Origin: SHZI01 sp038214295
GTDB taxonomy: Bacteria; Pseudomonadota; Gammaproteobacteria; Steroidobacterales; GCA-2729495
NCBI GenBank assembly: GCA_038214295.1
Contig: JBBQSA010000026.1
Location: 1-48,002 of the forward strand
Direction: 5' to 3'
DNA length: 48,002 bases
The position numbers and the translations under genes were made by a program. Positions 30,671 through 38,769 of the stretch are shown piece by piece (the stretch's first letter is position 1; each line of letters opens with the position of its first letter). The notes under the pieces are model-generated. The model was not told the DNA's origin, searched no databases, and was given only the letters and a program-made list of their open reading frames with translations.

Positions 30671-32164
30671 ATGACGGAAGCAGCCTGTGGCGTCTGGACT
30701 CCCGAGGCGGTGCGGACCCTCGATCAGACCGCCACGAGCGCGTTCGGGATCGTCGGCTACGACCTCATGACCCGCGCCGGTGAGGCGGTCTGTGCCGCCG
30801 CCGCTGCCCGCTGGCCGGAAGCACGCCGCTGGCTCGTCCTGTGCGGTGCCGGCAACAACGCTGGCGACGGTTACGTGATCGCCAGGCTCGCCCGGCGCGC
30901 CGGAATCGCCGTCCAGGTTTGCGCGCTCTCCGAGCCCGCGGCGCTGACCGGTGACGCGGCGACGGCGTGGCGGGATTTTTCGGGCGAGGGCGGGTCGGTA
31001 CTGCCCTTTGCGCCGGCGCTGTTGGCCGATGCGGAATTGGTCATCGATGCCTTGCTCGGTATCGGCCTGGCCCGGCCCGTGACCGGCGCGTACCGCGCGG
31101 TGATCGAGGCCGTCAATATAGCCGGCCGACCGGTGCTCGCAGTGGATATTCCCTCGGGCCTGGACGCCACCACGGGCCAGCCTTCCGGCGCCGCGGTCAG
31201 GGCGGATCTGACGGTTACTTTCGTGGGTCGCAAGCTGGGCCTGTACCTGGGCGATGGGCCGGCCTGGGCCGGCCGCGTGGAGTTTGCCGACCTCGGCATA
31301 CCGCCCGGCGTCGTCGAGCGTGCAGGCCTGGTGGGGTGCGCACCGTTGCGTCTGTTTGGCGCCGGGGAACTGCCACGGCTGTTGCCACGGCGGCCGGCAA
31401 CGGCGCACAAGGGGAACTTCGGTCACGTCCTCGTCGTGGGCGGCAACCACGGGATGAGCGGGGCGGTGCGCCTGGCCGGCGAGGCGGCCCTGCGCTCGGG
31501 TGCGGGTCTCGTGAGCGTGGCCACGCGTCCGGCGCACGCGGCCCTGCTGCCTCTCGTGCGTCCGGAACTCATGTGCCACGGCATCAGCGGACCGGCGGAC
31601 CTCCTGCCGTTGCTTGGCCGCGCGACGGTGGTTGCCATCGGGCCGGGACTCGGCCAGGACGACTGGGCCCGCGCCCTGCTGGATGCCGTTCTCTCGACCC
31701 CACTGCCGCTCGTGCTGGACGCGGACGCACTGAACCTGCTGCCTTCAGCCGCCGGGCGCCGCGACGACTGGATCCTGACGCCGCACCCGGGCGAGGCGGG
31801 CCGTTTGCTTGGCCGCTCATCGGCGGAGGTCCAGCGGGACCGGCTGGGCGCGCTGGGCGCGCTGCTGGACCGCTACTCAGGCACCGTCATCCTGAAGGGC
31901 AGCGGCACGCTCGTGGGCGGCATCAGCGGGGTGCCCTGGGTGATTCCGTCGGGCAATCCGGGCATGGCGACGGCGGGGATGGGCGACGTTCTCACGGGTG
32001 TTACTGCCGGGCTGGTCGCGCAGCACGGCGCGCCGGACCCGGAGATTGCGGCGGCGGCGGCCTACGTCCATGGCGCTGCCGGCGACGCGGCGGCGGCGGG
32101 CGGGCAACGTGGCATGGTAGCGAGCGATGTGCTGGCCCGGTTGCGATCGTGTCTCAATCCCTGA
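30671..32164 (+). CDS. nnr: Bifunctional NAD(P)H-hydrate epimerase / ADP-dependent NAD(P)H-hydrate dehydratase
   Basis: Nnr repairs hydrated NADH and NADPH. The 497-residue product has an N-terminal YjeF epimerase domain (about residues 10-220) with CGAGNNAGDGYVIARL, VIDALLGIGL and DIPSGLDATTG. The C-terminal dehydratase (kinase-like) domain has KGNFGHVLVVGGNHGMSGAVRLAGEAALRSGAG, DADALNLL, TPHPGEAGRLLG and GNPGMATAGMGDVLTG. The start at 30671 places the epimerase helix correctly; it has no Shine-Dalgarno. It overlaps tsaE by 16 bases. Confidence 0.96.
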   Translation: MTEAACGVWTPEAVRTLDQTATSAFGIVGYDLMTRAGEAVCAAAAARWPEARRWLVLCGAGNNAGDGYVIARLARRAGIAVQVCALSEPAALTGDAATAWRDFSGEGGSVLPFAPALLADAELVIDALLGIGLARPVTGAYRAVIEAVNIAGRPVLAVDIPSGLDATTGQPSGAAVRADLTVTFVGRKLGLYLGDGPAWAGRVEFADLGIPPGVVERAGLVGCAPLRLFGAGELPRLLPRRPATAHKGNFGHVLVVGGNHGMSGAVRLAGEAALRSGAGLVSVATRPAHAALLPLVRPELMCHGISGPADLLPLLGRATVVAIGPGLGQDDWARALLDAVLSTPLPLVLDADALNLLPSAAGRRDDWILTPHPGEAGRLLGRSSAEVQRDRLGALGALLDRYSGTVILKGSGTLVGGISGVPWVIPSGNPGMATAGMGDVLTGVTAGLVAQHGAPDPEIAAAAAYVHGAAGDAAAAGGQRGMVASDVLARLRSCLNP

Positions 32165-32661
32165 CCCGCTACCTGCCCGACAGTGCGGCGACCACGCGCG
32201 TTGGCAGGTTGTTCGCGGGCGTGCTGCTGGAGCTGGCGCCGGCCCGGCTGGCCTTCTATTTCGAGGGTGAGCTGGGCAGCGGCAAGACGGCGCTGATCCG
32301 GGCACTGCTGCGAGGCCTCGGGCACGCGGGCCGGGTTCCAAGCCCCACCTACACGCTCGTCGAGCCCTATCTCGTGGCCCGCTACCGCGTCCTGCATGTG
32401 GATCTCTACCGGCTGCGGGATCCCGCCGAACTGGATGACCTCGGGCTGGTGGACGAGTGGGCGCTCGACGATCAGGCCGGCCGGGGCAGCCTCCTGCTGG
32501 CGGAGTGGCCTACCCGCGGGGCAGGGCGCCTGCCGCCCCCGGACATCGACTGCCGGCTCGACCTCGCGGGGAGCGGACGGGAGCTCAGGATCCTTGGCCG
32601 GAGCGAGGCTGGCGACCGGGTAGTGGAGCGGCTCAGCCGTGCCCTGCCGGCCGATTTCTGA
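32149..32661 (+). CDS. tsaE: tRNA threonylcarbamoyladenosine biosynthesis ATPase TsaE
   Basis: TsaE is the ATPase that drives the TsaBD complex in making t6A37 of ANN-decoding tRNAs. The 170-residue product has Walker A GELGSGKTALIRALLRGLG, SPTYTLVEPY and VLHVDLYRLRDPAELDDLGLVDEW, all characteristic. GTG at 32149 gives the family N-terminus (SLTRYLPDSAATTRVGRLFA) and overlaps nnr. TsaE C-termini are variable, as here. A terminator-like element follows. Confidence 0.95.
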   Translation: MSQSLTRYLPDSAATTRVGRLFAGVLLELAPARLAFYFEGELGSGKTALIRALLRGLGHAGRVPSPTYTLVEPYLVARYRVLHVDLYRLRDPAELDDLGLVDEWALDDQAGRGSLLLAEWPTRGAGRLPPPDIDCRLDLAGSGRELRILGRSEAGDRVVERLSRALPADF

Positions 32662-32663
32662 AC

Positions 32664-32697
32664 GCGGTGGCAGGTAAACCGCCTATCTATTTATTTC
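32664..32697 (+). terminator. Probable intrinsic terminator of nnr-tsaE
   Basis: GCGGT (32664-32668) pairs with ACCGC (32678-32682), followed by the T-rich run CTATCTATTTATTTC. This is the only hairpin in the window with a T-rich tail. A second small hairpin TTTCC/GGAAA follows at 32694-32708. Confidence 0.5.
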
Positions 32698-32740
32698 CTA
32701 TCAGGAAAATGCTTGGATAGCTGACCGCATTACGTATAAT
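32687..32740 (+). promoter_or_regulatory. Strong sigma70 promoter with UP-like element for the amidase-mutL-miaA-hfq operon
   Basis: TTGGAT (32713-32718), a 16-base spacer and TATAAT (32735-32740) place the start near 32747. The A/T-rich stretch 32687-32707 lies at about -60 to -40, where an UP element would bind the alpha subunits. It is the most A/T-rich patch of the window. An ATG inside the -10 (32739) cannot be the start codon. Confidence 0.6.
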
Positions 32741-32774
32741 GGCCGCCGCGAAAGGGATTTTCCGGGGGGTGGAC

Positions 32775-34235
32775 GTGGTTAGCCAGGAAGCCGTCACCCG
32801 CGTGGCCGCCGCCATAGGCTTTCTGGTGGCCGCCGGTCTTGCCGCAATCAGCCCGGGCCGGCTTGAGGCCGCGGAGCCGGGCCGCCTGCAGGTTCAGTCC
32901 GTCCGGGTCGCCAGCCAGGGCGCGGTTACCCGCGTCGAACTGGGTCTCAGCCGCGCGACGACCTACAACATCTTCACGCTGACCAACCCTGATCGGGTCG
33001 TCATCGACCTTGCCTCGACGGCCCTGGGCCCCTCGGCCCTGCCGTTGCCCGTCGCTACCGGCGCTGTCCGGCAGATCCGGGCGGGTCATCGCCCGGGCGG
33101 CAGCCTGCGGCTCGTCCTGGATGTCAGCACCGCCCTTAAGCCTGCGGCGACCTTGCAGGTAGACGGGGGTGTGCCGCGCCTCACCATCAACCTCAGCCCG
33201 CTCACGTCCGGCGCGCCGCCGGTGACCGTTGCCGGCCCTGAACCCCCGGTCCCCGCGGCCGACCCGCCCCGGGCGCTACCCGTGCCCGAGTCCGTGCCCC
33301 CCGTGCGGGTACCCGAGGCGCGTCCCGACGTGGTCGTGGTCGTGGATGCCGGCCATGGCGGCCACGATCCCGGCGCGCACGGCCCGTCGGGGGTCCGCGA
33401 GAAGGATGTCACTCTCGCCATCAGCCGGCGCCTCGTGGAAATGCTCGAAGCCGAGCCCGGCATGCGGGGCGTCCTTACGCGCAGCGATGACCGCTTCCTC
33501 GGCCTGCGCGAGCGCATGGAAAGGGCGCGCAGCGCCAATGCCCATCTGTTCGTATCGATTCATGCCGACGCCGCCGCCAATCGCAGCGCGCAGGGTTCGA
33601 CGGTCTACGTGCTGTCCGGCAAGGCGGCCAGCGACGAGGCCTCGCGACGCCTGGCTGCCCGCGAGAATGCTGCCCTGATCGGCGGTGTCGAACTCGGCGA
33701 CAAGGATCCCGTGCTGGCGTCCGTTTTGATGGACCTCTCACAAAATGCGTCCATCAGTTCGAGCATTGCGGTGGGGGATGCCATCCTCGGCCGGATCAGC
33801 CGCCTCGGCTCGCTGCACCGCTCCAGCGTGCAACAGGCGCCGTTCATGGTGTTGAAGTCCCCGGATGTGCCGTCGGTGCTCGTCGAGACCGCTTACATCT
33901 CCAACCCCGAAGACGAGCGCAACCTGCGTTCGCCGGCTTATCAGGAGGCCCTGGCCCGGGCTATCCTCGATGGCGTCCGCAACTACTTTGTCGTGAATCC
34001 ACCGGGCAACGCCTCCAGCCGCCCGGTGACGACAATGGCCGCCGAGCGGCGCCCGGCCGGCGGGGCGGGTGCCTCGTCGCGGCCGCGTCAGCACGTCATT
34101 CGCCGCGGCGACACCTTGTCGGGCGTCGCCAGCCTCTACCGGGTCACCGTGAGCAAGCTGCGCGCTATCAATCGCCTGAGTTCCGATACCGTCCGGATCG
34201 GACAGCGGCTGCGAATTCCCGCCGAAAGCACCTGA
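32775..34235 (+). CDS. N-acetylmuramoyl-L-alanine amidase with AMIN and LysM domains (AmiB/AmiC type)
   Basis: Amidases of this type cut peptide stems from peptidoglycan to split daughter cells. The protein is 486 residues from GTG 32775. A signal sequence (AAAIGFLVAAGLAAI) is followed by an AMIN domain (about 38-140; LQVQSVRVASQGAVTRVELGL) that targets the septum. A Pro/Ala linker leads to an Amidase_3 domain: VVVDAGHGGHDPGAHG, LFVSIHADA and VLVETAYISNPEDE hold the zinc ligands and the catalytic Glu. A C-terminal LysM reads HVIRRGDTLSGVASLYRV. The GTG is chosen because the in-frame ATG at 32739 overlaps the -10 box; GTG 32769 is also possible. Confidence 0.93.
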   Translation: MVSQEAVTRVAAAIGFLVAAGLAAISPGRLEAAEPGRLQVQSVRVASQGAVTRVELGLSRATTYNIFTLTNPDRVVIDLASTALGPSALPLPVATGAVRQIRAGHRPGGSLRLVLDVSTALKPAATLQVDGGVPRLTINLSPLTSGAPPVTVAGPEPPVPAADPPRALPVPESVPPVRVPEARPDVVVVVDAGHGGHDPGAHGPSGVREKDVTLAISRRLVEMLEAEPGMRGVLTRSDDRFLGLRERMERARSANAHLFVSIHADAAANRSAQGSTVYVLSGKAASDEASRRLAARENAALIGGVELGDKDPVLASVLMDLSQNASISSSIAVGDAILGRISRLGSLHRSSVQQAPFMVLKSPDVPSVLVETAYISNPEDERNLRSPAYQEALARAILDGVRNYFVVNPPGNASSRPVTTMAAERRPAGGAGASSRPRQHVIRRGDTLSGVASLYRVTVSKLRAINRLSSDTVRIGQRLRIPAEST

Positions 34236-34284
34236 TTCCGGAGCGTGCATAGGCAAGGCGGCCCGCATTTGAAAGAATGCGCGT

Positions 34285-36081
34285 ATGGCCATCCGTCAGC
34301 TGCCCGCGCATCTCGTCAACCAGATTGCGGCCGGGGAAGTGGTCGAGCGTCCCTCGTCCGTCGTCAAGGAACTCCTGGAGAACAGCCTGGACGCGGGCGC
34401 TACCCGCGTGGAACTGGAGCTGGAGGAGGCGGGCATTCGCCTGTGCCGGATCCGTGACAACGGCATCGGCATCCCCCGCGAGGAACTGCTGGTCGCGCTG
34501 GCCCGGCACGCCACCAGCAAGATAGAGAGCCTCGACGATCTGGAGCACGTCGCCACGCTGGGCTTCCGGGGCGAAGCCCTGCCGAGCATCGCGTCGGTTT
34601 CGCGGCTGACGTTGACCTCCCGTCATCGGGAAGCGTCGGGCGGCTTTGCGGTTAGCGGCGACGACGCTGGGCCCGGTCAGGCCGTGCCTGCGGCGCACCC
34701 GCCGGGCACCACGGTGGAAGTCCGTGATCTGTTCTTCAATACGCCCGCCCGGCGGCGCTTCCTGCGCAGCGAGCGCACGGAGTTCGCCCACGTTCGGGCA
34801 ACGATCGAGAGCATTGCGCTGTCCCGTGGTTCCGTTGCAATGCGGGTCGAGCACAACCGGCGGGTAATACTGGACCTGCCGCCGGCCGCAACGCCCGCGG
34901 CCCTCGCCGGGCGCATTGCGGCCGTTTGCGGCGAGGACTTCGTCCGGCATTCGATCGCAATCGAGCACGCTGCGGCCGGTTACTCGCTGCACGGCTGGCT
35001 GGCGGCACCGACCCACTCGCGGAGCCAGCCGGACCTGCAATACCTGTTCCTGAACGGCCGCGCGATCCGCGACAAGTTGCTTGCCGGTGCGGTTCGCGCC
35101 GCCTATCGCGATGTGCTCTACCGGGATCGCTGGCCAGCCTACGTGCTCTACCTGGAAATGGATCCGGCCTGGGTGGACGTCAACGCCCACCCCGCCAAGC
35201 ATGAAGTGCGCTTCCGGGATCCCGGGCGGGTGCGGGACTTCGTTCGCCGGGCAGTGGAGCAGGCCCTGGCCGGCCAGCCGGCGGTCCATCCCCCCGGCGA
35301 CGGGTACGCGGCCGCCGGTGGTCCGTCTTTCACGGGCTACCGGGTGCCTGCCGGGGCGTTCGGGCCAGCCGCCCCGGGCCTGCCCCTGGGCTTGCCGGGT
35401 CCGATGATCCGGGGCACTGCGCCAGGGTCAGCCGCACTGCGGGAGGCTGGTGCGGCCTACGGCGACAGCACCGGTTCGGTCGACCCGGCCACAGGGCTGC
35501 CGTCCCTTGGCTTTGCTATCGCGCAGCTCCATGGGATCTACATACTTGCGGAGACTGCGGACGGCCTCGTCGTGGTGGACGCCCATGCGGCCCACGAGCG
35601 CGTGACCTACGAGCGGCTGAAGGCCGCGATCCGGCAGACCGCAGTCCCGTCGCAGGCCCTGCTCCTGCCGGTGACACTGGATGTGACCGAGGCTGAGGCT
35701 GAGCGCGCGGCACACCACGCGGGCCTGGTGGAACGCTGCGGCTTCGACCTGCGCCGCACGGGACCGGCCCGGCTCACCCTGCTGGCCGTGCCAGTGATGC
35801 TGGCCGAGGATGACGTCGCGTCCCTGGTCCGCCAGCTCGTTGCCAGTCTGCATGACGACATGTCGGTGGACGAACTGCTCGGGCTGCTCGACAGGTGCCT
35901 CGCGGACGTCGCCTGTCACGCCTCAGTCCGGGCCCATCGACGCCTCACGATCGAGGAGATGAACAGCCTGCTGCGCGCGATGGAATGCACGCCTCGCAGC
36001 GAGCAGTGCAATCACGGACGGCCCACCCGCGTTGCCCTGTCGCTTCCCGAGATCGACCGGCTGTTTTCCCGGGGCCGCTGA
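34285..36081 (+). CDS. mutL: DNA mismatch repair protein MutL
   Basis: MutL links MutS recognition to strand incision. The 598-residue product has the GHKL ATPase N-terminus: QIAAGEVVERPSSVVKELLENSLDAGA, DNGIGI, LARHATSKI and TLGFRGEALPSIASV. The C-terminal dimerisation domain has DAHAAHERVTYE (D432, H434, E438, E443) and CNHGRPT (575-581). The first matches the DQHA(x2)E(x4)E metal site of endonuclease-active MutL with Q changed to A, so this may be a self-nicking MutL. No Shine-Dalgarno is seen; AAGAAT lies six bases before the ATG. miaA follows 12 bases later. Confidence 0.97.
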   Translation: MAIRQLPAHLVNQIAAGEVVERPSSVVKELLENSLDAGATRVELELEEAGIRLCRIRDNGIGIPREELLVALARHATSKIESLDDLEHVATLGFRGEALPSIASVSRLTLTSRHREASGGFAVSGDDAGPGQAVPAAHPPGTTVEVRDLFFNTPARRRFLRSERTEFAHVRATIESIALSRGSVAMRVEHNRRVILDLPPAATPAALAGRIAAVCGEDFVRHSIAIEHAAAGYSLHGWLAAPTHSRSQPDLQYLFLNGRAIRDKLLAGAVRAAYRDVLYRDRWPAYVLYLEMDPAWVDVNAHPAKHEVRFRDPGRVRDFVRRAVEQALAGQPAVHPPGDGYAAAGGPSFTGYRVPAGAFGPAAPGLPLGLPGPMIRGTAPGSAALREAGAAYGDSTGSVDPATGLPSLGFAIAQLHGIYILAETADGLVVVDAHAAHERVTYERLKAAIRQTAVPSQALLLPVTLDVTEAEAERAAHHAGLVERCGFDLRRTGPARLTLLAVPVMLAEDDVASLVRQLVASLHDDMSVDELLGLLDRCLADVACHASVRAHRRLTIEEMNSLLRAMECTPRSEQCNHGRPTRVALSLPEIDRLFSRGR

Positions 36082-36093
36082 GCCCGGGAAGTC

Positions 36094-37050
36094 ATGCGCG
36101 AACTGCCAGCGACGCCAGCCGTTTGCCTGATGGCGCCGACGGCCAGTGGCAAGACGGATCTCGCCCTGGCGCTGGCCCGGCGCCTGCCGCTGGGACTCGT
36201 CAGCGTCGATTCCGCCATGGTCTACCGCCACCTGAACATCGGCAGCGGGAAGCCGTCGCCCGAGGTGCTGGCGCAGTATCCCCACCGCCTGATCGATATC
36301 CGGGATCCCTGGGAGCGGTATTCGGCGGGGGACTTTGCGGGGGATGCCGGCGCGGCTATCGCCGGGATCGCTGTCGACGGCCGCATCCCGTTCCTGGTTG
36401 GCGGTACGTTCCTGTACTTTCGCAGTCTCCTGGAAGGGCTCTCGCCGCTGCCGCCAGCGAATCCCGGCGTGCGGGCCGGGATCGATGCCCGCGCCAACCG
36501 GGACGGCTGGGCATCCCTGCACGCCGAGCTGGCCGTCCTCGACCCCGTGGCGGCGGCGCGTATCGGCGTTGCGGACCGCCAGCGTATCCAGCGCGCTCTC
36601 GAGGTGTGCTATCTCACCGGTCAGCCACTCTCTGCGCTCCAGGCCCGTCCCCGAACCCCTGCCAGCGGGCGCTTCCTGAAGATTGGCCTCATGCCCGGCA
36701 ATCGCGCTGAACTCGGGGAGCGGATCACGCGGCGCTTCAGCCGGATGCTTGAGTGTGGCTTCATCGGGGAGGTCGAATCCCTGCTGGGCCTGCCCGGCAT
36801 GGACGGTGATCGTCCGGCGCTGCGCGCTGTCGGCTACCGGCAGATTGCCGCCTTTGTCCGCGGCGAATGCAGCCGCCCCGAGGCCGAGGCCCGCGCGCTG
36901 GCCGCAACCCGGCAGCTCGCCAGGCGCCAGCTGACCTGGCTGCGTCGGGAAACATGCGATCTCTGGCTGGACGTGGATTCCGGCGACCTGGTCGCCGACC
37001 TCGAGAAGGCCGTCCGGGCGGCGGTCCCGTGGATGCAATATCAGGCCTGA
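36094..37050 (+). CDS. miaA: tRNA dimethylallyltransferase (MiaA)
   Basis: MiaA attaches an isopentenyl group to A37 of tRNAs reading UNN codons. The 318-residue product has the P-loop LMAPTASGKTDLALALA, SVDSAMVYRHLNIGSGKP (family: DSxxxYxxxDIGTAKP), HRLIDIRDPWERYSAGDF, LVGGTFLYFRSLLEGL and RAVGYRQI. Insertion-domain residues are present and the length is normal. The ATG at 36094 follows GGGAAG. It is upstream of hfq in the classical order. Confidence 0.97.
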   Translation: MRELPATPAVCLMAPTASGKTDLALALARRLPLGLVSVDSAMVYRHLNIGSGKPSPEVLAQYPHRLIDIRDPWERYSAGDFAGDAGAAIAGIAVDGRIPFLVGGTFLYFRSLLEGLSPLPPANPGVRAGIDARANRDGWASLHAELAVLDPVAAARIGVADRQRIQRALEVCYLTGQPLSALQARPRTPASGRFLKIGLMPGNRAELGERITRRFSRMLECGFIGEVESLLGLPGMDGDRPALRAVGYRQIAAFVRGECSRPEAEARALAATRQLARRQLTWLRRETCDLWLDVDSGDLVADLEKAVRAAVPWMQYQA

Positions 37051-37055
37051 GCCGC

Positions 37056-37061
37056 TAGAAT
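37056..37061 (+). promoter_or_regulatory. Candidate -10 for hfq (TAGAAT followed by GCCGCG)
   Basis: TAGAAT at 37056-37061 continues TGCCGCG, the same 12 bases as in front of proS. The start would be near 37068, leaving a leader of about 38 bases with AGGAG (37096-37100) before the hfq ATG. There is no clear -35. hfq often has its own promoter near the end of miaA. Confidence 0.4.
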
Positions 37062-37105
37062 GCCGCGGCGGCGTTAACAATAAGAACAGCTTTCAGGAGT
37101 CCAAG

Positions 37106-37345
37106 ATGGCCAAAGGTCAGGTGCTGCAGGATCCCTTCTTGAACACGCTTCGGAAGGAGAAAGTGCCTGTGTCCATCTATCTCGTGAACGGTATCAAGCT
37201 CCAGGGGACCGTCGAGTCCTTTGATCAGTTCGTCGTGCTGCTGAAGAACAGCGTCAGCCAGATGGTCTACAAGCACGCGATTTCCACCGTGGTCCCGTCC
37301 CGCGCAGTTCGCATACCGGACGGCGACGAAGAGGACGAAGACTGA
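37106..37345 (+). CDS. hfq: RNA chaperone Hfq
   Basis: Hfq is a hexameric Sm-like protein that pairs small RNAs with mRNAs. The 79-residue product is the short form. Sm1 includes LQDPFLNTLRKEKVPVSIYLVNGIKLQGTVESFDQFVVLLK. Sm2 contains VYKHAISTVVPSR with the YKH motif of the proximal U-binding site. The tail ends in the acidic run DGDEEDED, which resembles the acidic C-terminal tip known to regulate Hfq. AGGAG stands at good spacing before the ATG. Confidence 0.99.
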   Translation: MAKGQVLQDPFLNTLRKEKVPVSIYLVNGIKLQGTVESFDQFVVLLKNSVSQMVYKHAISTVVPSRAVRIPDGDEEDED

Positions 37346-37417
37346 TCAACCTTCCGGATTTGCTGGCCCCGGGGCGCTGGCGCGCCGGGCGCTTCGGGCC
37401 GGCCGTGGAGTCGCGGG

Positions 37418-38722
37418 TTGTTTGACCGCCCGAGTCATGGCGAGAAGGCACTGCTGGTGCACGTGGCGATCGGCCGAGCACCCGGTGCCGACGCCCAGGA
37501 CGAGTTCAATTCACTGGCCCGGGCCGCGGGCGCCGAGATCGCGGGCAACCTCACGGCGTCCCTGCGGCAGGTAAATCCCCGTTTCCTGATCGGGACCGGC
37601 AAGCTCGAGGAGTTGCGGCAACTGCTGGAGACGTCCTGCGCCGAGATCGTCCTGGTCGATCATCGCCTGAGTCCGGCACAGCAGCGCAATCTGGAGAAGA
37701 GCCTGGACCGGCGCGTCATCGACCGCACCGGCCTCATCCTCGACATCTTTGCCCAGCGTGCCCGGACCCACGAAGGCAAGCTGCAGGTCGAGCTGGCCCA
37801 GATGGAGCACCTGTCGACGCGGCTGGTGCGCGGGTGGACCCACCTGGAGCGGCAGAAGGGCGGCATCGGCCTGCGCGGCCCGGGCGAGACCCAGCTGGAA
37901 ACGGACCGGCGCCTGATTGGCCAGCGCATCCGCAGCCTCGGCGAGCGCCTCGGCCGCGTGAATCGCCAGCGCCGGACCGCCAGCCAGCAGCGCCGCAAGG
38001 GGGAGGTGCCCACGGTCTCACTGGTCGGCTATACCAACGCTGGCAAGTCCACGCTGTTCAACCTCCTTACCCATGCGGATGTCCTGGTGGCCGATCAGCT
38101 CTTCGCGACGCTCGATCCGACGCTGCGGCGTGTCAGGCTCCCGGACGGCACCGGTATTGTCCTGGCGGATACGGTGGGATTCATCCGGGACCTGCCCCAC
38201 GAGCTGGTGGCCGCGTTCCGCTCGACGCTGGACGAAACCCGGGATTCCCGCCTTCTCCTGCACGTCATCGACTGCTCGGACCCCGCCCACGAGGAGCGGG
38301 TCCACGACGTCGTGAAGGTTCTTGAGGAGATCGGGGCCGATCATCTGCCGCGAATCCAGGTCTATAACAAGGCTGATATACTCGGTGTCCCGACCCGCGT
38401 GGACCGTGCGGAATCGGGTCTCGCGACGCGCGTCTGGCTGTCGTCCCGCACGGGGCAGGGAGCGGATGTGCTGCTTGAGGTCATCGCTGAATACCTGCAC
38501 GTCGACCTGTTGAAGTACACGGTCGAGCTGACGGCTGCGGAGACGCGCCTGCGGGCTCGTTTGTATGCCATGGGCGCGGTCGTCGCGGAACGTCTGCGTG
38601 ACGATGGTGGCTGGGAGCTGGATCTGGAACTCGACCGCCGTGGCTTCGACGACCTCAACCGGCTCGAACACCTGCAAGTGTTGTCCGGCGGGTCCGCGAG
38701 CAGGCCGACGTCGGCCCAATAG
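37418..38722 (+). CDS. hflX: GTPase HflX
   Basis: HflX is a ribosome-associated GTPase that splits stalled 70S ribosomes after stress. The 434-residue product begins MFDRPSHGEKALLVHV, as in E. coli. Its N-terminal domain includes GKLEELRQLL, and RTHEGKLQVELAQMEHLSTRLVRGW and GGIGLRGPGETQLETDRRLI are diagnostic. The G motifs are GYTNAGKSTLFN (about residue 204), DTVGFI and YNKAD. The start is TTG at 37418 with GGAG seven bases upstream. It is 72 bases after hfq and 35 before hflK. Confidence 0.97.
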   Translation: MFDRPSHGEKALLVHVAIGRAPGADAQDEFNSLARAAGAEIAGNLTASLRQVNPRFLIGTGKLEELRQLLETSCAEIVLVDHRLSPAQQRNLEKSLDRRVIDRTGLILDIFAQRARTHEGKLQVELAQMEHLSTRLVRGWTHLERQKGGIGLRGPGETQLETDRRLIGQRIRSLGERLGRVNRQRRTASQQRRKGEVPTVSLVGYTNAGKSTLFNLLTHADVLVADQLFATLDPTLRRVRLPDGTGIVLADTVGFIRDLPHELVAAFRSTLDETRDSRLLLHVIDCSDPAHEERVHDVVKVLEEIGADHLPRIQVYNKADILGVPTRVDRAESGLATRVWLSSRTGQGADVLLEVIAEYLHVDLLKYTVELTAAETRLRARLYAMGAVVAERLRDDGGWELDLELDRRGFDDLNRLEHLQVLSGGSASRPTSAQ

Positions 38723-38741
38723 TGGGCGCATCAACATGAAA

Positions 38742-38769
38742 GCCTGGAACTGACCGCATGGCCTGGAAC
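38742..38769 (+). repeat. 9-base direct repeat flanking the hflK start
   Basis: GCCTGGAAC occurs at 38742-38750 and 38761-38769. The first copy provides the purine-rich region before the ATG and the end of a five-codon open frame (38736-38753, MKAWN). The second encodes AWN of HflK. Confidence 0.7.
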
